A stretch of DNA of 64,000 nucleotides. Source: Rhizobium sp. GN54 (GTDB lineage: Bacteria; Pseudomonadota; Alphaproteobacteria; Rhizobiales; Rhizobiaceae). The notes beneath the pieces were generated by a model that saw nothing but the letters and a program-made list of their open reading frames with translations, did no database searches and was not told where the DNA came from. Position numbers and translations under genes: made by a program. Location: positions 372,001 to 436,000 of the forward strand of contig NZ_JAJNCZ010000002.1 in assembly GCF_021026345.1 (NCBI RefSeq), read 5' to 3'. Position 1 is the stretch's first letter. Every line of letters begins with the position of its first letter. Below, in pieces: positions 25,165-34,145 of this stretch.

Positions 25165-28100
25165 ATGCATCTGCTGCTAGCCCAGAAGGGCACCATCGCC
25201 GACGGCAAGGAGGCGGTCGATCTCGGCCAGTCGCCGGGCGACGTCCTGTTCCTGTCGGCGGCCGATACGGAACTGGCGTCGATCGCCGCCGCCCATCGCG
25301 GCCGGCAGGCGCGGGCCCGGCTGAGGCTCGCAAGCCTCGCCTCGCTGGCCCATCCGATGTCGGTCGATACCTATGTCGAGCGCACGGCGCGGCATGCGAA
25401 GCTGATCGTCGTGCGCGCGCTCGGCGGCGCCAGCTATTTCCGCTACGTGCTGGAGGCGCTCCATGCCACGGCGGTGGCACACGGCATCGCCATCGTGGCG
25501 CTGCCCGGCGATGACCGGTCGGACGAGGGACTGGTACCGTTCAACCGGATCGCGGACGAGGACCGGCTGCGGCTCTGGGCCTATCTCACCGAGGGGGGCG
25601 CGGAGAACGCCGCCCGCTTCCTCGCCTATGCCGATGCGCTCGTCTTCGGCGGCGACAAGCCCGAGGCACCGGCGCCGCTGGAAAAGGCCGGCATCTGGTG
25701 GCCGGGGCGGGGCGTGGTCGATTTCGCGACATGGAACAAGGTTTGCCCCTCACCCCGTGAACGGGGAGAGGGGGCGGAAGCGGCAGGTGCCGACTTTCCT
25801 TCTCCCCGCTTGCGGGGAGAAGGTGCCCGAAGGGCGGATGAGGGGCATTCGGACGCAATCGTTGCGAGCCCGGCACCCCCCTCTGCCCTGCCGGGCATCT
25901 CCCCCTCAGGGGGGGAGATCGGCGAGCCGCTGCCCGCATCGTCCCTATCCGAGGCCGCGTTCGCGGCAAGCAACGCTGCGTTTGTGGCTGGACACGCGCA
26001 CCATCCGATCTCCCCCCCTGAGGGGGAGATGCCCGGCAGGGCAGAGGGGGGTAATTTCGCGCAAGAACAGTCGAGTGCTGCGGCGGGGCGCGTGGCTGCG
26101 GACGCGGCCGCCGAACCCCCGACCGTCGCCATCTGCTTCTACCGCGCCTATGTGCAGAGCGGCGAGACGCGGCCGGTGGAGCTTCTGATCGAGGCGCTGG
26201 CGGCCGAGGGCGTGCGGGCGCTGCCGGTCTTCGTCTCCAGCCTCAAGGACCCGGCTTCGATCGAGATCGTGCGGACGGCGTTTGCCGCCGCGCGGCCGGA
26301 GGCGGTGCTCAACGCGACGAGCTTCGCCGTCTCCGCACCCGGTAGCAACCGCAGGCCGACGGTGCTGGACGAAACCGGCGCGCAGGTGTTGCAGGTGATC
26401 TTTTCCGGCTCCTCCCGCGAGGCCTGGCAGGCGTCGGGCCAGGGCTTGACGGCGCGCGACCTCGGCATGAACGTATCGCTGCCGGAGGTGGACGGGCGGA
26501 TACTGGCGCGGGCCGTCTCGTTCAAGGCGGCCGCCCGCTGGGACGCCGAGGTCGAGACGAACATCGTAAGCCTCGAGCCGGTCGAGGACCGGATCCGCTT
26601 TTCGGCCCGGCTGGCGGCCAACTGGGCGCGGCTGCGGCGGGCAGGGGCTGGCGAGCGCCGCGTCGCGCTGGTGATGGCGAACTATCCGAACCGTGACGGC
26701 CGGCTCGGCAACGGCGTCGGGCTGGACACGCCGGCGGGCACGCTCGAGATACTGCGAAAGATGCAGGCGGACGGCTATGCGGTCGCCGACCTGCCTGCCG
26801 ACGGCGATGCGCTGATCGCGCACCTGATGGCGGGGCCGACCAATGCGGCGAACGATGGACGCGAGATCCGCGAGACGATTTCGCTGAATCAATACAAGCG
26901 TTTCTTTGCGTCTCTTCCCAGGGCGATTCAGGGTGAGGTGACAGCCCGCTGGGGCGCGCCGGAGGCGGATCCCTTCGTGGCCGGCGACGTTTTCGCGCTG
27001 CCGCTCTGCCGTTTCGGCGGGACGCTGGTCGGCATCCAGCCGGCGCGCGGCTACAACATCGACCCGAAGGAAACCTATCATTCGCCGGACCTCGTGCCGC
27101 CGCACGGCTATTTCGCCTTCTACGCCTATCTGCGGGCGGTCTGCGGCGTCCATGCGATCGTCCATGTCGGCAAGCACGGCAACCTCGAATGGCTGCCGGG
27201 CAAGGCGCTGGCGCTGTCGGAGGCCTGCTATCCGGAGGCCGTCTTCGGTCCGGTGCCGCATCTCTATCCCTTCATCGTCAACGATCCGGGCGAGGGCACG
27301 CAAGCCAAGCGCCGCTCCGCCGCCGTCATCATCGACCACCTGACGCCGCCCCTGACGCGGGCGGAGACCTACGGGCCGCTGAAGGACCTCGAGGCGCTGG
27401 TGGACGAATACTACGACGCCTCGGGCGGCGATCCGCGGCGGCTGCGGCTCCTGAGCCGGCAGATCCTCGACCTCGTCCGCGACATCGGCCTAGACCAGGA
27501 TGCCGGCATTGCCCGGTCCGACGGGGAGGAGGCGGCGCTGCAGAAACTCGACGCCTATCTCTGCGACCTGAAGGAGATGCAGATCCGCGACGGCCTGCAC
27601 GTCTTCGGGGTGTCGCCATCGGGCCGGCTCCTGACCGACCTGACGCTGGCGCTGGCGCGGGTGCCGCGCGGGCTCGGCGAAGGCGGCGACGCCAGCCTGC
27701 AGCGCGCGATCGCGGCGGATGCGCTGGGTGGTGGTTCGGCTGTCGACATCGCTGCCACACGGGATGCAGCCCCCTCTGCCCTGCCGGGTATCTCCCCCCC
27801 AAGGGGGGAGATCGGTACCGGGCGAATGGCGGTGGTCCATGCGGATGGCAGTGGGCGTGGTGACGCGGTTGGTGCGGACACGGCGGTTGACGGCCACGCT
27901 GGTGATGGGCGGGGCCTCGCCCCATCGATCTCCCCCCTCGAGGGGGAGATGCCCGGCAGGGCAGAGGGGGGTAGCCCCCCGCACACGACATTTGACCCGC
28001 TCGACTGCTTACCCTCCGATCCGTGGACGGGGCCGAGGCCGGAGATCCTGGCTTCGCAGACCGACGCCCCGTGGCGCTCGGTCGGCGACACCGTGGAGCG

Positions 28101-29520
28101 TATCGAACTGCTGGCGACGAAGCTCGTTTCCGGTGACTTGCCTTGCCCGGATGGCTGGGAGGCGACGCAGGCGGTGCTGGACCAGGTTGGACGGTCGATC
28201 GGCCCCGCCATCGAAGCCTGCGGCGAAGCGGAGATGACGGCGCTGATGCGCGGGCTCTCCGGCCGCTTCGTCGAGCCCGGCCCGTCCGGCGCGCCGACGC
28301 GCGGGCGTCCGGACGTGCTGCCGACGGGGCGCAACTTCTATTCCGTCGACAGCCGCGCCGTGCCGACGCCGGCGGCGTGGGAGCTGGGCAGGAAGTCGGC
28401 GGAACTGCTGGTGACGCGCTATGCGCAGGATCATGGCGAATGGCCGACCTCGTTCGGCATCACCGCCTGGGGCACCGCGAACATGCGCACCGGCGGGGAC
28501 GACATCGCCCAGGCGCTGGCACTGATCGGCGCGAAGCCCGTGTGGGACACGGTCTCAAGGCGGGTGACCGGCTACGAGATCATCCCTCCCGCGCTTTTGC
28601 GCCGGCCGCGCGTCGACGTCACACTGCGCATCTCCGGCTTCTTCCGCGACGCCTTTCCCGAACAGATCGCGCTGTTCGACCGGGCCGTGCGCGCTATCGG
28701 GGCGCTGGACGAGGACGGCGAGGACAATCCGATCGCAGCGCGTATGCGGGCCGAGGCGGCAGCCCTTGCCACCGACGGCGCCAGCGAAAGCGAGGCGCAG
28801 GCCATGGCCGGCTACCGTGTCTTCGGGGCCAAACCCGGCACTTACGGCGCCGGGCTGCAGACGATGATGGACGAGGGGCTCTGGCAGGACCGGGGCGACC
28901 TTGCCGAGGCCTGGCTCGCCTGGGGCGCACATGCCTATGCCGGCGAGGGCGAGGACGTTTCCAGCCGCGACCGGCTGGAGGCGCGGATGAAGAGCCTGCA
29001 GGCGATCGTCCAGAACCAGGACAACCGCGAGCACGACCTGCTCGACAGCGACGAATACTATCAGTTCGAGGGCGGCATGGCGGCCGCGGTCGCGCACCTG
29101 ACGGGATCGCAGCCTGTCGTCTACCACAACGACCATTCGCGGCCGGAGAAGCCGGTGGTGCGCACGCTCGAGGACGAGATCGGCCGCGTCGTGCGCGCCC
29201 GCGTCGTCAATCCGAAGTGGATCGACGGCATGATGCGCCATGGCTACAAGGGCGCCTTCGAGCTTGCCGCGACCGTCGACTTCATGTTCGCCTTCGCCGC
29301 GACCACGGGAGCGGTGAAGGACCATCATTTCGAGGCGGTCTACACGGCCTATCTTCTCGACGAGCGCGTGCGCGCCTTCCTGGCCGAGAAGAACCCCGCA
29401 GCGCTGAAGGAGATGTCGGACCGGCTGGTCGAGGCGATCGACCGCCGGCTGTGGTCGCCGCGTTCGAACTCGGCGCGGTTCGCGCTGGAGGAGATCGCCG
29501 GCAGGAGGAGGGCGTCATGA
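25165..29520 (+). CDS. cobN: aerobic cobaltochelatase subunit CobN (with two repeat-derived insertions)
   Basis: The large subunit of the ATP-dependent CobNST chelatase that inserts cobalt into hydrogenobyrinic acid a,c-diamide. It is 1451 aa against about 1270 in typical CobN. The conserved body runs from MHLLLAQKGTIADGKE to ALEEIAGRRR, with family motifs such as RPVELLIEALAAEGVR, YPNRDGRLGNGVGLDTP and VGKHGNLEWLPGKALAL. Residues ~194-316 and ~858-940 are low-complexity, Ser/Pro/Gly-rich and encoded by palindromic repeats. The frame stays open across both. The excess length (about 180 aa) roughly equals the two insertions. Whether the protein is active cannot be judged from the sequence. Confidence 0.93.
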   Translation: MHLLLAQKGTIADGKEAVDLGQSPGDVLFLSAADTELASIAAAHRGRQARARLRLASLASLAHPMSVDTYVERTARHAKLIVVRALGGASYFRYVLEALHATAVAHGIAIVALPGDDRSDEGLVPFNRIADEDRLRLWAYLTEGGAENAARFLAYADALVFGGDKPEAPAPLEKAGIWWPGRGVVDFATWNKVCPSPRERGEGAEAAGADFPSPRLRGEGARRADEGHSDAIVASPAPPSALPGISPSGGEIGEPLPASSLSEAAFAASNAAFVAGHAHHPISPPEGEMPGRAEGGNFAQEQSSAAAGRVAADAAAEPPTVAICFYRAYVQSGETRPVELLIEALAAEGVRALPVFVSSLKDPASIEIVRTAFAAARPEAVLNATSFAVSAPGSNRRPTVLDETGAQVLQVIFSGSSREAWQASGQGLTARDLGMNVSLPEVDGRILARAVSFKAAARWDAEVETNIVSLEPVEDRIRFSARLAANWARLRRAGAGERRVALVMANYPNRDGRLGNGVGLDTPAGTLEILRKMQADGYAVADLPADGDALIAHLMAGPTNAANDGREIRETISLNQYKRFFASLPRAIQGEVTARWGAPEADPFVAGDVFALPLCRFGGTLVGIQPARGYNIDPKETYHSPDLVPPHGYFAFYAYLRAVCGVHAIVHVGKHGNLEWLPGKALALSEACYPEAVFGPVPHLYPFIVNDPGEGTQAKRRSAAVIIDHLTPPLTRAETYGPLKDLEALVDEYYDASGGDPRRLRLLSRQILDLVRDIGLDQDAGIARSDGEEAALQKLDAYLCDLKEMQIRDGLHVFGVSPSGRLLTDLTLALARVPRGLGEGGDASLQRAIAADALGGGSAVDIAATRDAAPSALPGISPPRGEIGTGRMAVVHADGSGRGDAVGADTAVDGHAGDGRGLAPSISPLEGEMPGRAEGGSPPHTTFDPLDCLPSDPWTGPRPEILASQTDAPWRSVGDTVERIELLATKLVSGDLPCPDGWEATQAVLDQVGRSIGPAIEACGEAEMTALMRGLSGRFVEPGPSGAPTRGRPDVLPTGRNFYSVDSRAVPTPAAWELGRKSAELLVTRYAQDHGEWPTSFGITAWGTANMRTGGDDIAQALALIGAKPVWDTVSRRVTGYEIIPPALLRRPRVDVTLRISGFFRDAFPEQIALFDRAVRAIGALDEDGEDNPIAARMRAEAAALATDGASESEAQAMAGYRVFGAKPGTYGAGLQTMMDEGLWQDRGDLAEAWLAWGAHAYAGEGEDVSSRDRLEARMKSLQAIVQNQDNREHDLLDSDEYYQFEGGMAAAVAHLTGSQPVVYHNDHSRPEKPVVRTLEDEIGRVVRARVVNPKWIDGMMRHGYKGAFELAATVDFMFAFAATTGAVKDHHFEAVYTAYLLDERVRAFLAEKNPAALKEMSDRLVEAIDRRLWSPRSNSARFALEEIAGRRRAS
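25745..25846. repeat. RIME-like palindromic repeat inside cobN
   Basis: GCCCCTCACCCCGTGAACGG opens it and the hairpin CTTCTCCCCGCTTGCGGGGA plus GGCGGATGAGGGG close it, in reverse orientation to the copy at 62759-62894. It encodes residues ~194-228 of CobN without breaking the frame. Confidence 0.8.
25876..26051. repeat. inverted pair of palindromic units inside cobN (insert 1)
   Basis: The arms at 25876-25922 and 26005-26051 are perfect reverse complements over 47 bp (core CTCTGCCCTGCCGGGCATCT), with about 82 bp between. Each arm also contains its own hairpin (ATCTCCCCCTCAGGGGGGGA). In frame, the arms read PPSALPGISPSGGEIG and ISPPEGEMPGRAEGG. Confidence 0.85.
27770..27972. repeat. second inverted pair of the same palindromic unit inside cobN (insert 2)
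   Basis: The left unit begins at 27770 with CCCCCTCTGCCCTGCCGGGT and the right unit ends at 27972 with GGCAGGGCAGAGGGGGGT. They are near-perfect reverse complements of each other and of the insert-1 arms. The spacer differs from that of insert 1, so only the palindromic arms are shared. The frame is open throughout. Confidence 0.85.
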
Positions 29521-29660
29521 GCGGGCTTTCCGGACGCTGCCTGTGCAGGTCGGTGCGTTTTATGGTTTCTGGCCCGATCATCCGCACCGGCCATTGCCAT
29601 TGCGAAAGCTGCCGGCGGGCGACGTCCTCGCCGGTGACGATGCCGAAACCCGAGAATTGA
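29517..29660 (+). pseudogene. truncated GFA/CENP-V family protein (N-terminal fragment)
   Basis: The 47-codon frame MSGLSGRCLCRSVRF...HCESCRRATSSP carries the first zinc-ligand motifs of the GFA (glutathione-dependent formaldehyde-activating) family, GxCxCxxVRF and CHCxxCR. It then stops at PKPEN. Full GFA proteins are ~120-140 aa, so it is a truncated remnant or a minimal form. Its start overlaps the cobN stop (ATGA), so it is probably still translated by coupling. cobO begins 11 bp later. Confidence 0.65.
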
Positions 29661-29670
29661 GGAGCACGCC

Positions 29671-30333
29671 ATGAGCGATACCGATACCGACACTGTCAAA
29701 GAGGTGGGCAACGAGGCCGGCATGACCGAGGCCGAACTCGCGCGCCATTCGGAGAAGATGGCCAAGAAGAAGCAGGCCCGCGAGAAAATCATGGCCACCA
29801 AGACGGACGAGAAGGGCCTGGTCATCGTCCATACCGGCAAGGGCAAGGGCAAGTCGACCGCAGGCTTCGGCATGATCTTCCGGCACATCGCCCATGGCAA
29901 GCCGTCGGCCGTCGTGCAGTTCATCAAGGGCGCGATGAAGACCGGCGAGCGCGAGCTGATCGAGACGCATTTCTCCGATCTCTGCCAGTTTTACACGCTT
30001 GGCGAGGGCTTCACCTGGGAGACGCAGGACCGGGCGCGCGACGTCGCCATGGCGCAGAAGGCCTGGGAGAAGGCGAAGGAACTGATCCTCGACGAGCGCA
30101 ATTCGATGGTGCTGCTCGACGAGATCAACATCGCGCTGCGCTACGACTACATCGACGTCAACGAGGTCGTGGCGTTCCTGCAGGCGCAGAAGCCGCACAT
30201 GACGCATGTCGTCCTGACCGGGCGCAATGCCAAGGACGAACTGATCGAGATCGCCGACCTCGTCACCGAGATGGAGCTCGTCAAGCATCCGTTCCGCTCC
30301 GGCATCAAGGCCCAGATCGGCGTCGAATTCTGA
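29671..30333 (+). CDS. cobO: corrinoid adenosyltransferase (cob(I)yrinic acid a,c-diamide)
   Basis: A 220-aa CobO/BtuR-type enzyme that adenosylates the corrin ring using ATP. The distinctive P-loop reads HTGKGKGKSTAGFGM near residue 55, with VQFIKGAMKTGER, FYTLGEGFTWETQDR and the conserved LLDEINIALRYDYID. A charged ~45-residue N-terminal extension precedes the P-loop, as in other rhizobial CobO. It lies in the cobN transcription unit and converges on the TSUP permease gene. Confidence 0.96.
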   Translation: MSDTDTDTVKEVGNEAGMTEAELARHSEKMAKKKQAREKIMATKTDEKGLVIVHTGKGKGKSTAGFGMIFRHIAHGKPSAVVQFIKGAMKTGERELIETHFSDLCQFYTLGEGFTWETQDRARDVAMAQKAWEKAKELILDERNSMVLLDEINIALRYDYIDVNEVVAFLQAQKPHMTHVVLTGRNAKDELIEIADLVTEMELVKHPFRSGIKAQIGVEF

Positions 30334-30355
30334 TCGGGCCCGCGATGCCGGCCGG

Positions 30356-31141
30356 CTAGAAGCCCAGCCAGGCGCGCAGCGGATTGGCGGGGTCGGCCAG
30401 GAGGCGGAGCGCGAGCGCGATGCTGGTGACGACCAGCAGCGGCTTGATGATCCTTGCGCCTTTTCGCATGGCGAAGCGGGAGCCGACCTGTGCGCCGAGG
30501 AACTGGCCGATGCCCATGGTGATTCCGACCTTCCAGAGCACGACGCCATAGCCGAGGAAGAAGGCGAAGGCGCCGGCATTGGAGCCGAAGTTCAGAAACT
30601 TGGTGTTGGCCGTCGCCTTGAGGATGCCGAAGCCTGCGAGCGAGACAAAGGCGAGCATGAAGAACGAGCCGGTGCCGGGGCCGAAGACGCCGTCGTAGAA
30701 GCCGATCAGCGGCACTACCGACAGGGTGAAGGCCAATTCCGACAGGCGGCGATGCTTGTCGACGTCGCCGATGCTCGGCTTCAGCGCGAAATAGAGCGCA
30801 ATGCCGAGGAGCAGGAAGGGCAAGACCGCCCGCAGCGCCTCGCCGGGGATGACGGTGGCGAGGGCTGCGCCGAACGCCGCGCCGATCGCGGCCAGCGCGG
30901 CCATCGGCAATTGGCGCCGGACCTCGACATGGCCGGCGCCGGCATAGGCGACCGTGGCGGAGCCGGATCCGAACAGCGACTGCAGCTTGTTGGTGCCCAG
31001 CGCTTCCAGCGGCGGGATCCCGGCGATCAGCATGGCGGGGATCGTGATCATGCCGCCGCCGCCGGCGATGGCATCGATGAAGCCGGCGACAAAGGCTGCG
31101 AGGAACAGGAGGAGAAGAATCTGCAGTGTGACGTCGACCAC
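30356..31141 (-). CDS. TSUP/TauE-SafE family membrane permease
   Basis: A 261-aa polytopic membrane protein of the sulfite/sulfonate exporter (TauE/SafE, TSUP) family. It begins VTLQILLLLFLAAFVAGFIDAIAGGGGMI, the family's first helix plus GGGG signature, and has a repeated half-motif later (GFYDGVFGPGTGSFFMLAF). About eight helices are predicted. The substrate is unknown; some TSUP proteins sit in cob clusters and have been suggested to handle cobalt or sulfur compounds. It is convergent with cobO and divergent from cobE. Confidence 0.88.
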   Translation of the reverse strand: MVDVTLQILLLLFLAAFVAGFIDAIAGGGGMITIPAMLIAGIPPLEALGTNKLQSLFGSGSATVAYAGAGHVEVRRQLPMAALAAIGAAFGAALATVIPGEALRAVLPFLLLGIALYFALKPSIGDVDKHRRLSELAFTLSVVPLIGFYDGVFGPGTGSFFMLAFVSLAGFGILKATANTKFLNFGSNAGAFAFFLGYGVVLWKVGITMGIGQFLGAQVGSRFAMRKGARIIKPLLVVTSIALALRLLADPANPLRAWLGF

Positions 31142-31522
31142 GTGGGAGTCCGGGCAGGCTGGAGAAAGGAACGGCTCTCCTTGTCAGAACCGGCCGGCAA
31201 ATGCAAAGCCGAAAGCGATGGGCGCGAAAAGCCGTGGCCATCGGCCCGCGCGTCGTCCGTTCCGCAGGGGGGCTCAGGCACGCAACCGGCCGCCCCTCTT
31301 TGGCGGTCGATTTCCACGACCATGCCGCTTCCGTTCCATCCGACGGCGCAAACCCGTTTGACCGGGAAATGCCGCTTCGGTAAACAGGTCGGACATGCGG
31401 CGGTGCCCCTTTGTCGGGCCGGACAGGTGCCTGGAGCGGCCGACCTTCGAAGGGGCCAGATCCGGGGCTGCCGAGACGGATCACCCGCACCGCGCATGTC
31501 CAGGGGGAACGAGGACAGCGGG
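31142..31522. other. divergent intergenic region, TSUP permease / cobE
   Basis: About 380 bp with no supportable gene. It must hold promoters for both directions. No B12 box was found, so the cobE-cobABCD operon does not appear to have its own cobalamin riboswitch. Confidence 0.5.
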
Positions 31523-31999
31523 ATGACGCAGGCGGTGCAGGTGAACGACGGTGCGACACGCTTGCTGGTGCTGGGTCTTGGCTGCGAGCGCGGAACGGCT
31601 GCGGCTGAGGTGATCGGTCTGGCCGAGGAGGCGCTGCACGCCGCCGGGCAGGATCGCCGTCTGGTGCTGATCGCCTCTCTCGATACCCGGGCCGGGGAGC
31701 CGGCGATGCTGGCTGCGGCCCGGCACTTCGACGTTCCGTTCCGCACCTTCGATGCAACAAGGCTCGAGGCCGAGACCCCGCGGCTCGCCAATCCCTCGGA
31801 TATCGTCTTCCGCCATACCGGATGCCATGGCGTTGCCGAGGCCGCAGCGCTTGCCGCGGCCGGCGCCGGTGCGCGGCTGGTCGTGCCAAAGGTGCGCTCT
31901 GTGCATGCGACCGCTGCGATCGCGGAATCTTTTCAACCGATTGCGAAAGTTTCCTCAGGCAATGAATCCGCCGCTTCGATTGGGGTGAGGGCCGGCTGA
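31523..31999 (+). CDS. cobE: cobalamin biosynthesis protein CobE
   Basis: A 158-aa protein of the CobE/CbiG C-terminal family, needed in the ring-contraction part of the oxygen-dependent route. The N-terminal GLGCERGTAAAEVIGLAEEAL matches the family GCRRG-type motif, followed by LIASLDTRAGEPAMLAAARH and the C-terminal PKVRSVHATAAIAES (KxxxxxATxAxA). The start at MTQAVQVNDG has GAGGACAGC upstream; an ATG nine codons earlier is weaker. The stop overlaps the cobA start by one base (TGATG). Confidence 0.88.
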   Translation: MTQAVQVNDGATRLLVLGLGCERGTAAAEVIGLAEEALHAAGQDRRLVLIASLDTRAGEPAMLAAARHFDVPFRTFDATRLEAETPRLANPSDIVFRHTGCHGVAEAAALAAAGAGARLVVPKVRSVHATAAIAESFQPIAKVSSGNESAASIGVRAG

Positions 32000-32841
32000 T
32001 GGATGCGCTGTTTTCCTCCCTGCCCGAACTGGAGCCCGGCAGCGTCTGGCTCGTCGGCGCCGGTCCGGGCGACGCCGGGCTGCTGACGATGCTGGCCGTG
32101 CACGGCTTGCGTCAGGCCGACGTCATCGTGCACGACGCGCTCGTCAACGCCGATTGCCTGCGGTTCGTAAGGCCCGACGCTGCGATCGAGTTCGCCGGCA
32201 AGCGCGGCGGCAAGCCCTCGCCGAAGCAGCGCGACATCTCGCTCCGACTGGTTGAACTCGCACGGGCCGGCAAGCGCGTCCTGCGGCTGAAGGGGGGCGA
32301 CCCGTTCGTGTTCGGCCGCGGCGGCGAGGAGGCGCTGACGCTGGTCGAGCACAGGATCGCCTTCCGCGTGGTGCCGGGCATCACCGCCGGCATCGGCGGG
32401 CTCGCCTATGCCGGGATCCCGGTGACGCATCGCGAGGTGAACCATGCGGTGACATTCCTGACCGGGCACGATTCCTCGGGCGTCGTGCCCGATCGCATCG
32501 ACTGGGCGGCGATCGCCGCCGGCTCGCCGGTGATCGTCATGTACATGGCGATGAAGCACATCGGCCAGATTTCGGCAAAGCTGATCGCAGCCGGCCGTTC
32601 GCCGGACGAGCCCATGGCCTTTGTCTGCAATGCCGCAACCGCCGGGCAGGCCGTGCTGGAGACAACGCTTTCGCGTTCGGAAGCCGACGCGGCGGCCGCC
32701 GGGCTGGAGCCGCCGGCGATCGTCGTGGTCGGCGAGGTCGTCCGGCTGCGCGGCTCGCTCGACTGGCTCGGTGCGCTGCGCGAGGGCAGGGTGCTGGTGC
32801 CCGATCCGCTCGGCGCCCGCACGCTGAAGGACCCCGCATGA
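31999..32841 (+). CDS. cobA: uroporphyrinogen-III C-methyltransferase
   Basis: A 280-aa SUMT that uses SAM twice to turn uroporphyrinogen III into precorrin-2, the entry to cobalamin and siroheme. Motifs: VWLVGAGPGDAGLLT, the VLRLKGGDPFVFGRGGEE loop, VVPGITAGIGG and GIPVTHREVNHAVTFLTGH. It overlaps cobE by one base and cobB by 4 bp, so translation is coupled. Confidence 0.97.
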   Translation: MDALFSSLPELEPGSVWLVGAGPGDAGLLTMLAVHGLRQADVIVHDALVNADCLRFVRPDAAIEFAGKRGGKPSPKQRDISLRLVELARAGKRVLRLKGGDPFVFGRGGEEALTLVEHRIAFRVVPGITAGIGGLAYAGIPVTHREVNHAVTFLTGHDSSGVVPDRIDWAAIAAGSPVIVMYMAMKHIGQISAKLIAAGRSPDEPMAFVCNAATAGQAVLETTLSRSEADAAAAGLEPPAIVVVGEVVRLRGSLDWLGALREGRVLVPDPLGARTLKDPA

Positions 32842-34145
32842 GCGGGCTGATGATCGCAGCCCCGGCTTCCGGCTCGGGCAAGACGACGGTCACGCTCGGC
32901 CTTCTGCGGGCACTGTCGGACGCGGGCGTCGCGCTCTCGCCGGGCAAGGCCGGTCCCGACTACATCGATCCCGCCTTCCATACTGCCGCCGCCCGGTCGG
33001 TCTGCCTGAACTACGATCCCTGGGCGATGCGGCCGGGCCTTATGGTCGACAATGCCGCTGGACAGCAGCGCGGCGACCGGTTGCTCCTCGTCGAGGCGAT
33101 GATGGGGCTGTTCGACGGGGCCGCCGACGGCAACGGCGCGCCGGCCGACCTCGCTGCGATGCTCGAACTGCCCGTGGTGCTGGTCGTCGATTGCAGCCGG
33201 CTGTCGCACTCGGTCGCCGCCCTCGTGCAGGGCTATATCCGCTTCCGCGACGACGTTCACGTCGGCGGCGTGATCCTGAACAAGGTCGGCAGCGAGCGCC
33301 ATGAGGCGATGCTGCGATCGGCGCTGGAGAAGGCGGGCATCGCCATCTTTGGCGCGATCCGGCACGATCCCGCGCTGGCCCTTCCCGAGCGCCATCTCGG
33401 ACTGGTGCAGGCCGGCGAGCATGCGGGGCTGGAGGCGTTTGTCGGGCGAGCAGCGGAGACCGTTCGCCGCAGCGTCGACCTTGAAGCTTTGCTGGCCATG
33501 GCCGGGCAGGGCGGGGTGTCGGCCGCCGTGGGCGATGTGGCGCGCCTGCCGCCGCTCGGCCGGCGCATCGCGGTCGCCCGCGACAACGCCTTTGCCTTCA
33601 TCTACCCGCATTTGCTCGCCGGGTGGTCCGGGCAGGGCGCGGAGATCTCCTTTTTCTCGCCGCTCGCCGACGAGGCGCCGCAGGCGGGGTGCGATGCGGT
33701 GTTCCTGCCCGGCGGTTATCCCGAACTGCACGGCGCCCGCCTGGCCGATGCCGGACATTTCCGTGACGGCCTGCGCGCTGCGGCCGGGCGCGGCGTGCGG
33801 ATCTACGGCGAATGCGGGGGCTACATGGTGCTGGGCGAGGGGCTGATCGATGCGGAGGGAAACCGGCACCGCATGCTCGGCCTGCTGCCGCTCGTCACCA
33901 GTTTTTCTGAGCGCCGGCGCCAACTCGGCTACCGGCGGCTGAGCCCGCTTCCGGGGTCGGGCTTCAGCCATGCGATGACCGCGCATGAGTTCCACTATTC
34001 GACCGTGGCGCGCGAGGGCGAGGCGGATCGGCTGTTCTCGGTGGCTGACGCGACGGGGCAGGATCTCGGCGTCGCGGGCCTGCGCCGGGACAACGTCGCC
34101 GGCTCCTACATGCACGTGATCGACCTTGCGGAGGAGAGACGATGA
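32838..34145 (+). CDS. cobB: hydrogenobyrinic acid a,c-diamide synthase
   Basis: A 435-aa glutamine amidotransferase that amidates the a and c side chains. The N-terminal P-loop is LMIAAPASGSGKTTVTLGLL. SPGKAGPDYIDPAFH and VEAMMGLFDGA are the family substrate-site motifs. The C-terminal glutaminase domain has the Cys nucleophile in IYGECGGYMVLG and LPGGYPELHG. Overlaps with cobA and cobC are 4 bp each. Confidence 0.96.
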   Translation: MSGLMIAAPASGSGKTTVTLGLLRALSDAGVALSPGKAGPDYIDPAFHTAAARSVCLNYDPWAMRPGLMVDNAAGQQRGDRLLLVEAMMGLFDGAADGNGAPADLAAMLELPVVLVVDCSRLSHSVAALVQGYIRFRDDVHVGGVILNKVGSERHEAMLRSALEKAGIAIFGAIRHDPALALPERHLGLVQAGEHAGLEAFVGRAAETVRRSVDLEALLAMAGQGGVSAAVGDVARLPPLGRRIAVARDNAFAFIYPHLLAGWSGQGAEISFFSPLADEAPQAGCDAVFLPGGYPELHGARLADAGHFRDGLRAAAGRGVRIYGECGGYMVLGEGLIDAEGNRHRMLGLLPLVTSFSERRRQLGYRRLSPLPGSGFSHAMTAHEFHYSTVAREGEADRLFSVADATGQDLGVAGLRRDNVAGSYMHVIDLAEERR

